DNA from: Membranipora membranacea | Taxonomy: Eukaryota > Bryozoa > Gymnolaemata > Cheilostomatida > Membraniporidae | Direction: 5' to 3' | Length of the DNA: 64,000 bases | Assembly (NCBI GenBank): GCA_914767715.1 | Contig: OU612074.1 | Span: forward strand, 13,008,062-13,072,061 | In this document: positions 47,646-58,607 of the stretch, one piece after another | Numbering within the stretch: position 1 is the stretch's first letter | Layout of the letters: each line of letters opens with the position of its first letter | Made by a program: the position numbers and the translations under genes | The notes under the pieces: model-generated | Seen by the model: the letters and a program-made list of their open reading frames with translations, nothing else | Databases searched by the model: none | What the model was told of the DNA's origin: nothing

Positions 47646-48726
47646 TACTTCAGTCTGACTAAGTCACTATAACTTTGCTTGTTATGAATTGTTATAAAAC
47701 GCTATGCGTAAGCACAAACATAGTTCAAGCCCCAAACTCTGTCACCTCCCCCCCAACAGGCCAGTGAAGCATTTAGGCCTATGGGTAGATAACTCCCACA
47801 TCTTTCACAGGCCGTATCCTCTGACTGGGTGGTCACAGGTACTTGAAACAGGAAGATGTCATGCTAACTATGTGGAAACTGTAAATTAGGTTCAATATGC
47901 ATCGAAAATCTCCTTCTGTTTCAAATGCTACCATTATTATGTCCCTCCCACCTCTTGGCTCGACCTACGAAGTATGCATCTATTCCCATGGTAGAGCTGA
48001 GCTGAAACTCAACAGACAGACTGCCTCCGCAAGGACTTGAAATTTTGGACGAATTCTTTGCTGCTAACCGATATCTGGAGCAGCTCAGCGCAACTTGAAC
48101 CTTTGTGCTCAGTGCGAGCCGGGAGGTATTCCCATGGCTCGAACAGCCCAGAATTAGAGTCGGGTCTATCCATGGAACTGACATGACTTATTTGGCTAAA
48201 TGATTTTTTACTGAAATATCAGAAGGCTCAATACCAATAAGTTAGGAGCTACTATTTCCAGAGTCATTATGTCTGAAATGTGTTACCATTAATTGATAGA
48301 ATGCTACAATAATGAGAAGACTAGAAAAAATATAAAACAGCTATCCGCACTAGGTGAGTAGTTTATCACTCTAAGTGGTGAGAACGCACATAGCATAATC
48401 ACGTTAACAGCCTTTTAAGAGCCCAAAGTATATTATGTTGCAGCTGTTTTTGAGATAAAGGGATATTCGAGAGATGAAATTTGAAAATAAGTAAGTAAAT
48501 CGATATTTATAAAGTCATGTTTTTGTGGGGCTTACGATAAAATTGACTACTTACCTGCAAAAACAGGTATTTAGCTATTAGCACCTGAGTAATTTGGCAG
48601 GAAGGGGGATCAGAAAAGCTAAAAAAGGGCAGGTTCATCGCACTGAAATATGGTATCACAGAGACTGAGCTATGAGAAAATATAATATCTGTAGTAAATA
48701 AATTAAAGAAGGCCGACACTAGGATT

Positions 48727-48888
48727 TACGTTACGTTACGCCGGTGACGTTACGCCGATGACGTTACGCCGGTGACGTTACGCCGGTGACGTTACGCCGG
48801 TGACGTTACGCCGGTGACGTTACGCCGGTGACGTTACGCCGATGACGTTACGCCGATGACGTTACGCCGATGACGTTACGCCGGTGAC
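48727..48888. repeat. 14-bp minisatellite beside the ASB-like stop codon
   Basis: About 11 tandem copies of gtgacgttacgccg (some with a in place of the first g), ending against the TAA of the ASB-like gene at 48889-48891. Each unit contains TGACG, the half-site of CREB/ATF factors. It would be the start of the 3' UTR. Confidence 0.9.
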
Positions 48889-51800
48889 TTAGTTGACATC
48901 TTCCGTTAAATAGACATTACCCTCAGCACCGGTTAGCTGGACAGTGAAATCCCCACCAGCTAAATAAGTCTTTAGTCCAGTGGGTAGAGGTAGACTGTCG
49001 TATACACTATACTGTACTATAGATGGGAGATAGGAGCGTACTACCATACGACTAATCTGCTTCAGTGTACGAAATGATGATCGGTTATCTGCAATTAAAA
49101 TAATAGGAATAATAATAAGCAGGATCTCCACAAAGAAATTATTATGACCACTATTTGGAACTGCTCGTTCTTTTGTAATTTGCCATAAAACTAAGCACCA
49201 AAAAAAATGCTGTACAGTCCCCTATTTCCCGATGGACTGGCAATAGTTGCCACAAGTGGATGTGTGCTGCTTTACAATTTAAAAACTTTTGAGGTTATCT
49301 AGAACTACAGAGTTATGCCCTCATTCAACCTGACAAACATCTCTCACATCTAATGTCCTCCTTCATAGGGGTGCTGAGTATAAAAACGGTGTATACATGT
49401 TAGTTTTGTGGACACCTGACCTAAATTATTGGATTAGGTGCAAGCAAAAGAAATAGGCACAGCGTCTGTCGTCTGAGCTGAGTATGTCGGCAAGTCATCA
49501 CATTTGTTTATTTTTTGTTGTACATTACATTTCTTGGAAACAGTTATATTTGTTATTGGAATCATAGCCAGATTTTATTTTAGCTGGCCTGGGGTGCCCT
49601 AATGTAAGCTAGTATCAATTCAATTTCAGGGTTTATTTAGGAAGAACGTCGTTTGAGTATATGGTTGTAAAGCAGCTGTTAGCCTATTTGAGGATATTAA
49701 TGGGAATATATATTCGCAGAGTAAGGATATACAGAGGGGACACTTCAATGATAGTTATAGTGCCTCTGGTTTTTGATTCACTGGGGGAAAATTGTGCACA
49801 GCTGGATGCCAGAAACTCACTATCTCTATATATTATAACAGCATTTTTCTTGCAGACATCCCTACCTTTGATGGGCCCATAATTCCATCTTTGTTGGAAT
49901 GTCTAACCTTCAAGCTATACACCATATTATTGTCATTTTTTGCTAGGAAACATAGGCTATGAGCTATCAGTGTTTTTAAACTGAGTTATATCATATAGAT
50001 GTACATGTGGCCTGGGTCAATACACGGACATTTCCTAATTTTGATGACCATGTATCTTAGCAAAAAATGACAATACTATGGTGTATAGCTTGAAGGTTGA
50101 ACATTCCAACAAAGTTGGAAATCAGTCTTTAGGATAAATACAGAATGAATTATGGCCCATCAAAGGTAGGGATGTCTGCAAGAAAAATGCCATTGTAACA
50201 TATAGATATAATGAGTTTTTGGCATCCAGCTGTGCACAATTTTACCCCAGTGAATCAAAAACCACAGCCACTATACCTATCATTGAGGTGTCCCATCTTT
50301 ATATCCTTACTCTGTGATATATTGTAGGGTTGATCCATAGACTCAATAACAAACCTAGACAGGACACCACATACAGCTAAAATGAGGCACTTAATTGTGG
50401 GTGACGTTACGACGTTGGATTGTGAAGAAACAATGATGATATTATTGATTTGCAGTCCAGGTTTTTTGTTGATAACTTGATCAATTTTGATCAAATTTGA
50501 GTTTGAAAATTGAAAAACATTTAGCATCCTCTTGTCATCAAATTTGACACTATTTTCTCTCAAAAATTCATTTTCGATGAAAATTAATATGATTATTCAA
50601 GACAAGCTGCTAAATCTATTGCAATTTTCAAACTCAACATCTGATCGAAATCGATCGAGTAATCAATACAAAACCTGGCGTGTGGACTGCAAGTCAAAGA
50701 TAACTATCACCAATGCTTCAACAATGTCATAACGTCCCCCACAGTTAAATGCTAAATGTCAATTCTACATATGGTGTCCTGTCTAGGTTTATTATAGAGT
50801 CTATCAGTTGATCACAACAATGAAATAAAAAGTTCTTAGAATATTACCTGTAAGACTATAGAGGTTTTTATCGGGGTTAGTGATGTATCCAAGTTCATAT
50901 AAACAGCGACATAATTCTTCCACTGTGGAAACAGAGAATGAGTTAATAAGATAATCTTTATTTGTTACTATCATCAAAGATGCAGCAAAACTATTTAGCT
51001 CTCAGGTTTAAAAAATGGAATGCTTGTGGGGATAAAACAGTTGCAGTATCTGGTCCTTCTGCTTAAAGCACTAATAAAAATAGGTCTACACCTCTCATAA
51101 GCGTGATTTGAAACATGGTCTGAATCATGATCAAAACACTCGACTGTTGTTAAAATTTTATTGAGGTCAGTAGTTTTAATATCACAGTTATAATTGGCAC
51201 GTTCAGAAGTGTATAAAGTGGGGACCTTTCTCCATCAGTACTAGAATAAAAAACCTGAGTTCTGAGTCATACAATAAATCCAGCAAAATAACGGACTAAT
51301 ATTCAAGCAGGAAGAAGTGACAACTTTTCAGCACCATATCGAGGCCCAAACAGCAAATCCCCAAACACTCCAGGATAGATGTATGAATAGCCAGGTGTCC
51401 ATGTTAACCTGGTTAGATCTTATAAGAACTGATTAAATAACATCTTAACACTGAGCCAAAGACGGGAAGGGTTATTGTAACATAGTCTGGAAAATTCTCT
51501 GGATGAAGTTCTCAGACTTTGTTGCGATCATCAGGGTGAATCAAATGGCAGTAAATATATCGGGTGAACAATTTTCAATTAATCACAGAATAGCAAGAGC
51601 AACAACTCCTAAATACTCATAATTTAACTGACCACCAGGAAATCTGAATAAACTTAATTTCAACAAAAATAATCAACAGTTAAGATAATCAGATGAGGAG
51701 TGAGGCTTGACTGGTGACTTACACATAGAGATCTGAAGCTTGTCATGATTTGTCTGATGCCACATACGGATCAGCCTTCCAGCGTTCGGCACTCGCTCTA

Positions 51801-53747
51801 CTACACCAAAGTGTAATATCAGATATAACCCTACATTATACCGCATATGGAGACCAGCAGCTACTATAAATGACTCCTCATAATGTGCTCCGTGTCTAAA
51901 CAGATAATCGAGACATCCTACATGACCTGTGTGGTGAAGATAACAACAGATGACAAAGCAACCTGAGAGTATGATAGTATGTAACCTGTTTTCATAAGCC
52001 TTGTTCGGTTGTCTCCTCCCCCCCCCAATTGAACAAAGCATATCAAGACAGGCTAGACTATAATCGGATATCAGATGATGGCTCTGTCACATACAACAAC
52101 ATCCCACTCTGCTTAATCTCCAACAAGGAAAAATCTGGTATCTAGGCTTAAACTACTGCTGCCACTCAGGTAAATGTGTGCTCTTTGAAATCTGTATAGC
52201 TCAACGATAATTTGCTCAAGCTGAACATCAAAATCAGGGTATGAAAATAACGCACTGGGTGATGACATCATTATTGTCTATAGGTAAGACAGTAACTATT
52301 TCAGCTAGATAATTGATTCTATACCCTGACTTTGACGATCGGTTTGTGCAAATCATTCACCGATTAGGGCACCTTCATTTCTCAATCTTCAGACAGAGAC
52401 AGATTTTAACCCATTTTCTTTTAAGGTGAAAATGCTGAGATTGCAGCCTCATTATGTTAGTTTTGGGCTATGCAGAATTCAATATGCACACATTTGCCCA
52501 AGTGGCAGCGGTAGTTTAAGATCTCTGGAAACAGATTAAATTGCACTGACCTTTAACGCAGAGTGTGTAAGCAGGTGACACTCTGTACTGGTTTTTGGTA
52601 TTAGTGTTGGCTCCGGCTTGACATAGAGATTTAATCACGTTACATCTTCCCTCAATGGCAGCGATAGATAGTGCAGAATTACCTGCAAATATACAACAAA
52701 CTCTTGTATAGCTTGGAGAAACAATGACAAAGCCCAGTAAACTACTTGTTATTATTGAATTAGATCCAAACTCTAGTCATGCATGAATCATGCATGTATG
52801 TTTGTCAAGTAAGTTGGGCAGGTTGCCATGAAAAAGGTTGGCATTTGTCACTATGTACGTCTTCAGAGCTTTCTTCTACTGGTTGTCTGGGGCTGGATTG
52901 AGGGAGCTCATTTGTGTGCATTGCCTCAATTTGAGTACTAATCCAGATTTTCAGTAGAGCTACAGCCAGCTAACTTTTATGAAGCAGCTTGCCTTAGTTT
53001 TAGATAGTTATAATTGGGATTTTCGCAGAATTTTAGCAGAATTTTAGCTAGATTCAATTACTGATAAAATGAGTCAAGCTGCTTATATCAAAGTCGTACA
53101 AATTGTCAGCTGCAGTATTCTGAACTGGAGGATTAGTTTAAAATAAGATCCTATTCTCATAGATTGATAGCCACATTTTCCCCTAATCCATGAATAGCCA
53201 TACAGTGTTTTCAAGTAATGCAGATCCACTAGATCATTTCAGTAACTGTAACATTCGAGCAATAAAGTTTACGCTACCGTCATTAGGGAGTATATCAACA
53301 TCACACCCAGCTTGTAAGAGTGGAGATAAACAGAATCCAGACTGAGCAGCAAAGTGAAGAGCTGTTCTACCATCTGAGTCAGTCTCATTAACATCAGCAC
53401 CGCTCTGTAAAATAATCACCATATTTTACCAACATGTCACAGAGAAATGACCTTAGAGCATAATCATCATCTACAGATCATAGCAGGTTCTGCATGTTTA
53501 CAGTTTTATACATTCGATGTTCTGTTCAATGTGCAGGACAGAAATAGCTTCATCATCACCTTTAATTTACAAATATGTGGTACTTCTCCTTTAACCAAGA
53601 GGGCAAGTTCGGACATATTTAATATAATTACTACTACTACTAACTACTTACCTCAATTTGCCTGTAGATCTCGTTATAATTCCTTTGGATCACAGCTTTA
53701 ATAAGTGCAGTCTCTCCAGATGTATGCCATGCACCTGGCTGCAATGT
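48889..53747 (-). CDS. ASB-like ankyrin repeat and SOCS box protein, 3' part
   Basis: Six minus-strand exons join in consistent phases: 53747-53652, 53404-53278, 52682-52551, 51926-51723, 50922-50848 and 49088-48889, giving 277 residues. The first parts are ankyrin repeats (SGETALIKAV, SGADVNETDSDGRTALHFAA, NDGNSALSIAA, GHVGCLDYLFRHGA). The last exon has a SOCS box: LKQISRMVVRSYL, then a variable stretch and LPLPTGLKTYL, the pattern of ASB C termini. In ASB proteins the SOCS box binds Elongin B/C and Cullin-5 so that the ankyrin repeats present a substrate for ubiquitination; I infer the same here. A short tail (AGGDFTVQ...TEDVN) follows the box, which is unusual since many ASBs end at it. 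The first captured exon enters in phase 0, so 5' exons are missing; they may lie beyond or around the MIC10 gene on the other strand. Introns carry several MITE-like elements. Confidence 0.85.
49695..50335. mobile_element. Foldback element 1 in ASB intron 5
   Basis: About 260 bases at 49700-49960 recur in inverse at 50045-50330 with roughly 85-90% identity by eye (for example cagacatccctacctttgat and its inverse). The spacer is about 85 bases. No coding capacity; both arms carry the word tgtcattttttgct next to the spacer. Confidence 0.75.
50338..50806. mobile_element. Foldback element 2 in ASB intron 5
   Basis: The left arm starts near aaacctagacaggacacca (50352) and its inverse ends near tggtgtcctgtctaggttt (50789). 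Arms of about 200 bases are alignable throughout, with some divergence, around a spacer of about 60 bases. Directly abuts foldback element 1. Confidence 0.7.
52152..52515. mobile_element. TTAA-flanked MITE, family A copy 2
   Basis: Ends ACTACTGCTGCCAC and inverse, bounded by TTAA (52148-52151 and 52516-52519). Same terminal repeat as the element at 39166. Lies in the ASB intron between exons 3 and 4. An inner inverted pair (cagggtat / ataccctg) is also present. Confidence 0.7.
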
Positions 53748-54588
53748 CTGGGAACGAAAGAATGCCTGGATTTACAGGTTGTGTATTATCTACCACCCTA
53801 GATTGCCTGTGGTCTCAAGATTCAATCAATCTCAAAATGTACAGTCATAATGTAGCCTACACAACATTGTTCTATCAGATATTGGCCACAGAGGAATGCT
53901 TAAAATGCTCACATGATTGTCACATGTTTGTTTAGGAGAATGGTATGATCATTATTGAGGTTGACAAGAGCAGGTGGGCAGATACAAAATAGTGACAGCA
54001 GTGACTTCTAACTAAAGCAGAGGGAAGATAAGTTGAGGCCTGATTGACTGCATAGAGCTACTGAAATAGCCTACATCAAGGAGTTACACCTTGCCTTCAT
54101 GAACAGGCCATGCCATAGCATATATAAAATACAACACTCATTATTTATTAGACTAACATAACATAAAATATAATTAATTAAGTAAGTTTTTCTCCTGACT
54201 TTTTTTAAGAGTTGTGATATGCCCCTTCATTATGCTTACCCATGTAGCCATTCTGTGATTTTTCAATCTTTAACTAATCACTAGCTAGTAGTCATAGGAT
54301 AGCAGTCTGACCAATGCATATTTTTTACCAATGGCCCTAACTATTGCCGTTTGTACCTCTTCAACTTCATGATTAGAAGGCTGCAATCATTGCAAAACTA
54401 AGTGCAGATCTAAATTCCCAAAATCCTGTAGCCACTAATCTGATGTGCCTGACAGAGTGGGGTTCACTTGTAGTACCCCTTATATTATCTTCATTAGAAA
54501 CCATAGGCAACAACAGTATTTCCGGTACATTTTAAGGTGAACTATGATTGGATGAATTTGCAAGGTCATTTCGCCGGAAACTTAGAAA

Positions 54589-57077
54589 ATGGCTGGTGAA
54601 ATGAAAGTCAGATCTGAGGATTCAATCAGCCGAATGTGGGACCGCTGCATAGCAGATACATTTGTCAAGACAGGTAAAATATAACCAGCATGTGCAAACC
54701 AAATTGAGACACTTTCTTATAGCCTACCAAGATCCACAGATACCACAAAAGTTGATTGCAACGAAGTTAATGCTCCAGGACTATCATGATAATCATAATA
54801 ATTACACCTGCCTGCCTGCGCACTTCTCGTTTGACTTTTCTTGTGAACACCCTCATCACCCTCTTATGCTATCTACTCATGGGCTCACAAGTCTACATTT
54901 TGCCTTTGTTTGAATTAAGCAGCTCTTAAAAATCACTATTTCACTGACTAAGTCAAAAGAGAAGGCCTTTGACTTAATTAAGTTAAGTTTAAGGTAATAA
55001 CTAAATAAGACTACTATTTGTTTGGTGGTTCCTTTGGTTGTTTATTGTGAAAGTAAGCCAAATACCATGGACTATACACAGGCTTGCAAGCCCCATGAGC
55101 TCATATAGCTTATATCGATGGGTCCAGTGAGTGTGACCCAGACTTGCCAACCTAATTTTTCCAAAATGCTTACAAAAATTCGCAAAATTCTTAAAAATGC
55201 TTACAAAACTCGAGGGTGCCTCAAATGACCTGAAATTGCCCCAAAAATTTTTTCGCGATACGCGCGAAAACTGCTTCTATCACAGAACGTAGACTATGGT
55301 AGCGTAGGAATGTGGATCGCTCAACACTTGTCTTTGTCCCTATGTGTAAGGTCTGCTAATAATCGATGAGAAGTTGTTTGAAACCTAGCCTGCCTTGACA
55401 AGACAGGCTATTTGAAACCCTGGTTGCCCTTGAAACACTGGGGCAGGAGATCCGAGTTATCCCATCCCGACAAGGAGGTGGGGAACTTTGATACTCTCAT
55501 TCAATGAAAGTTGTAAGTTGACTCATTTAAGACTTAAACAGGTAAAAAGTCCACATAACATCTACACAATCGTTTTAAGAAGGCAAAACCAGAGTGTTAG
55601 ACCGAGGACTCAAGGAGTTACTCATTGTTTAGACTATTAATCAACAATGACAAGATTATGCAAGTAAACTGAAGCAAACACTAAAGATGCGTTTTTTGAT
55701 TACCTAATTAGATGAACAAGTGTTTGAAAAACCATAAATGCGTACAGCTAGCATTTTGCGTTTAAAACTCAATTAGTGTAAAATAAGCATTTATAAACGC
55801 TTTATGCGTACAGGTTGGCAAGTATGGTGACCAGGCTATAGAAGATAGCGTATCAGTATATATATTGTATGTATTATGTAGGCACTGCAAAGTCTCCCAA
55901 TATCAATTCTGAAAAGGCTCAAATATTCATATATGAATTTGTCCCTGTGCACTCACGCATTTTTAGCAAAACATTGGTGTAGTTTTCCTCAAGTATTTCC
56001 TGACTGGGAAACTTAGGAGACAAAATGAAAATAGTCTCAGAATCAATACATATATATACTGAAACTCTATCTTCTATATAAATTAATATATCGATGTTTT
56101 CGATTTCTACCCTACACAAATAGGTCTGGTCAAACTTGAAAGCCAACTCCTAATCAGAATGATCTTTTTGTGTTTTACGTGTAGTATGTGCAAAGGAGAT
56201 TATATTAAGAGTGAATGACTGTTGTGTTGAGTATGGCTCTCTTACTATTAAATACTGTCTGATTCCTGCAGTGTAACTTAACATATATTTTGTACTTTGA
56301 TAGGTGCTGGACTAGCTATTGGTGTTGTAGCCTCAGTGGTACTTTTTAAAAGTAAGTATTGTCTATTGAGACCTCCTCATATAAGCAAGAGCGCACAAAT
56401 CTCATATAAGTGTTATAGTTACTTGGCGTGCAATCCCGATTCGCCTTTACTCATATGCTTCAGTAGGATTCTTCTCCAGGCAGTGATTGCTACACCCATG
56501 CTGAAAACCCTGATAGTGATTCGATTAAACTCTTATCTATTGAGATCCGACACAGTGAGGAGGGATACCAAATAGTAGAAGCCATTTTGTCACTCTGCTG
56601 GTATACTATAACGATCCATCAATGTGATAATACAAAGTCCCACCATGCTCTTTCAATGCTGTAATAGCTTCATAAGTTTGATGATTATTCAATTAAAGTC
56701 TACACAAAGACCAAGGCATGTTATAGTCAGGCAGTTACTTTCAGATTTGCATGGTACCATGCAAATCTGACCTCACTTTATCCTAAGTTGCTACCTGACT
56801 ATAACATGCTTTGGTCTTTGTGTACTCCCCAGCTGGATAGGTGATACACATTACACATCAATAAGCCTGAATGTCATTTAGTTCTGGGCTTAAACCCCCA
56901 GTGCTGCATAATGTATTGATGTCATCCCTCGATCTTTGTTACATTGTCTAATGTATTGCAGGAAAACCATGGCCAGTGATATTCGGGATGGGAACAGGAT
57001 TTGGACACGGCATTGCCAACTGCCAGAATGATTATAGAAATATAACATCACATAGGAAGGAAACCACGGTGAGTTAA
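54589..57077 (+). CDS. MIC10: MIC10 (MINOS1), MICOS complex subunit
   Basis: Three exons, 54589-54673, 56304-56351 and 56962-57077, join in phase 1 at both junctions and give 82 residues. The start is MAGEMKVRSEDS, then WDRCIADTFVKTGAGLAIG, matching the MIC10 family start (WDRC-x-AD-x-x-VK-x-G). Two hydrophobic glycine-rich segments follow, about 27-43 (GAGLAIGVVASVVLF) and 48-63 (VIFGMGTGFGHGIANC), separated by a short positive loop (KRKPW). The GxGxG patterns in each segment are those through which MIC10 oligomerises and bends the inner membrane at crista junctions. The C-terminal NCQNDY is also typical. Length is close to the usual 75-80. The third exon could instead splice at ACG/gtgagt (57069), replacing only VS-stop at the end. 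Exon 1 lies at a likely promoter about 840 bases from the first visible ASB-like exon on the other strand. Confidence 0.93.
55361..55432. repeat. Family B terminus split by a palindrome
   Basis: Contains gatgagaagttgtttgaaacct, then a 23-base palindrome (agcctgccttg ... gacaggct), then tttgaaaccctggttgccctt. This looks like the family B end at 45081-45109 with an inserted hairpin and a duplicated tttgaaacc word. Lies in MIC10 intron 1. Confidence 0.5.
55957..56149 (-). CDS. Candidate coding exon inside MIC10 intron 1, opposite strand
   Basis: Between an acceptor (ttctgattag) and a strong donor (C then gtgagt) the minus strand encodes 64 residues without a stop, phase 0 in and phase 1 out. 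The composition looks like a folded protein with alternating strands (LCRVEIENIDILIYIEDRV, YICIDSETIFILSPKFP) and an acidic helix (SQEILEENYTNVLLKM). I do not recognise the domain. It could be a 5' exon of the ASB-like gene (another exon, phase 1 in and phase 0 out, would be needed before 53747) or of an unrelated nested gene. Confidence 0.45.
56701..56824. repeat. 124-bp hairpin MITE in MIC10 intron 2
   Basis: Outer arms of about 38 bases (tacacaaagaccaaggcatg and inverse) and a perfect 30-base palindrome at the centre (56741-56770). No coding capacity. Confidence 0.8.
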
Positions 57078-58557
57078 GGTCCCAACGATAATAGGCTATA
57101 GACTATCATTTTGCTTTTGTACGTCCAGTGACATGAAAATTAATTTGTCATCGTTGTGTGTGGGTTGTTTTGATAAACAATTAATACCATCCACCAAATT
57201 GTGCGGAGTTTGAACTATTTATTGACAAATAATCTCTTCATCAAATATATTTGAGTAGGTTGCTCATAGCCTTATACCAAACATGCTTTATTCATTTTAA
57301 ATGCATTCACCCTCATCCAAATTCAGAAGATGTTCTCCCTGATGTGCAAAAAATAGAAACGAAAAAAGCAACCAAAATAACATCAAGGGAATAAAAATCA
57401 AAACTCAATCCAATGAAAACAAATGGCTTCAGTGTTTTAATTTTCACAGACAGCAGAGGCACAGACAGATTAGTGTATAGTGGAGTACGGAGAGCAGTCA
57501 TCAGCCATAGTCATTCAGGGCTTCCCCTTTCACTGTTTTTCTCACGTTTTATCATCGTGCTGGTGTATTTTTATTTTTGTACTTTTGTGCCCAAAATGCG
57601 GAGTTGTCCACTTAGTAAAAGGGAGTATACAATAACAAGTCTGTCAATCACCAATAGTGCAAAAAATCGTTGTTTTTGCTTGATGTTTTCTGAGTAGCAT
57701 TTGTGTAATTTATTATTAATAAAATCGCGACAAACCATTCAGCATTACACACTTTACAATAATCTATTCTGTAATCGATACCATATACCGCTTCATCAAA
57801 CCATGATTCACAATAACAGAAAACTTGTCAACTTCTCCCCCACTCCACATATATCATGGTATATAAATAAATAGGCTCTGTGATGCGTAGTGCCCTACAT
57901 CTTGTTACACAGGATATCACTGAATAAAGGCAGGGGAGGTACATTGTCAGACGCGGAAAACAACACTGGGACTGGGGTACAGAACAAGCTACAGTGATGG
58001 TAAACCAGGCCAAACATACATAAATATAGAAAAGTTCTGGTACCCTCTTGCAGACTGCCGCAGCCCAAATCGTGCGTTTTTTGAGCTTTTTCTAGTCCTG
58101 AAAATATTATGAAGGAAAAGCCGGAATACAAAAAATGAATAAAAATAAACAACATATCGGTCTGCTTGTGAAAAGCAAGGAGTTATTAGGAATGGGACTT
58201 TTGTAATGTCATCTTGTATTATGCTAGAGAGAGCTCAGACCCAGGAAGGCTCATGAGATATATGATTCTTGTTCCATGCTGTCTCGAAACGATCCTTCTG
58301 TTCAACAACGATTGGGTAAAAACGTATAGGTCAGGACACTGATGGTCACGAATTAGATTCCAAGTGTAGATGTCTGGACATCCTCACCTATCCTCGCATA
58401 TCTACGCTCTGTCCTGTTCGGGTAGCAGGTGACTGCCGGACATATCAGGAATTATTTAATGGTTATGAATTGCACCAGGATGTACGGTGTTCCTTGTGCT
58501 GATATTACCAGCTGACACTGGGAAACTCAGTCTGATGAAATTCTGACCTTATTTTAG

Positions 58558-58607
58558 ATTTGGAAACTTTAATACCAGCATGTCATCAGCCCAGATAATG
58601 TCTGTAG
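58558..58607 (+). other. Candidate short 5' exon
   Basis: A 50-base segment between acceptor ctgaccttattttag and donor gtgagc, with an ATG at 58580 and nine open codons (MSSAQIMSV), phase 1 out. An acceptor at 59083 (gttattgtcatttcag) would extend it in frame for about 22 codons before a stop. Support is splice signals only. Confidence 0.25.

Noticed and set aside
47921-48184. Minus-strand ORF with a stretch resembling a copine C2 strand (TKVQVALSC)
   Set aside because: Similarity is short and no splice or domain context supports it; kept only as a note.
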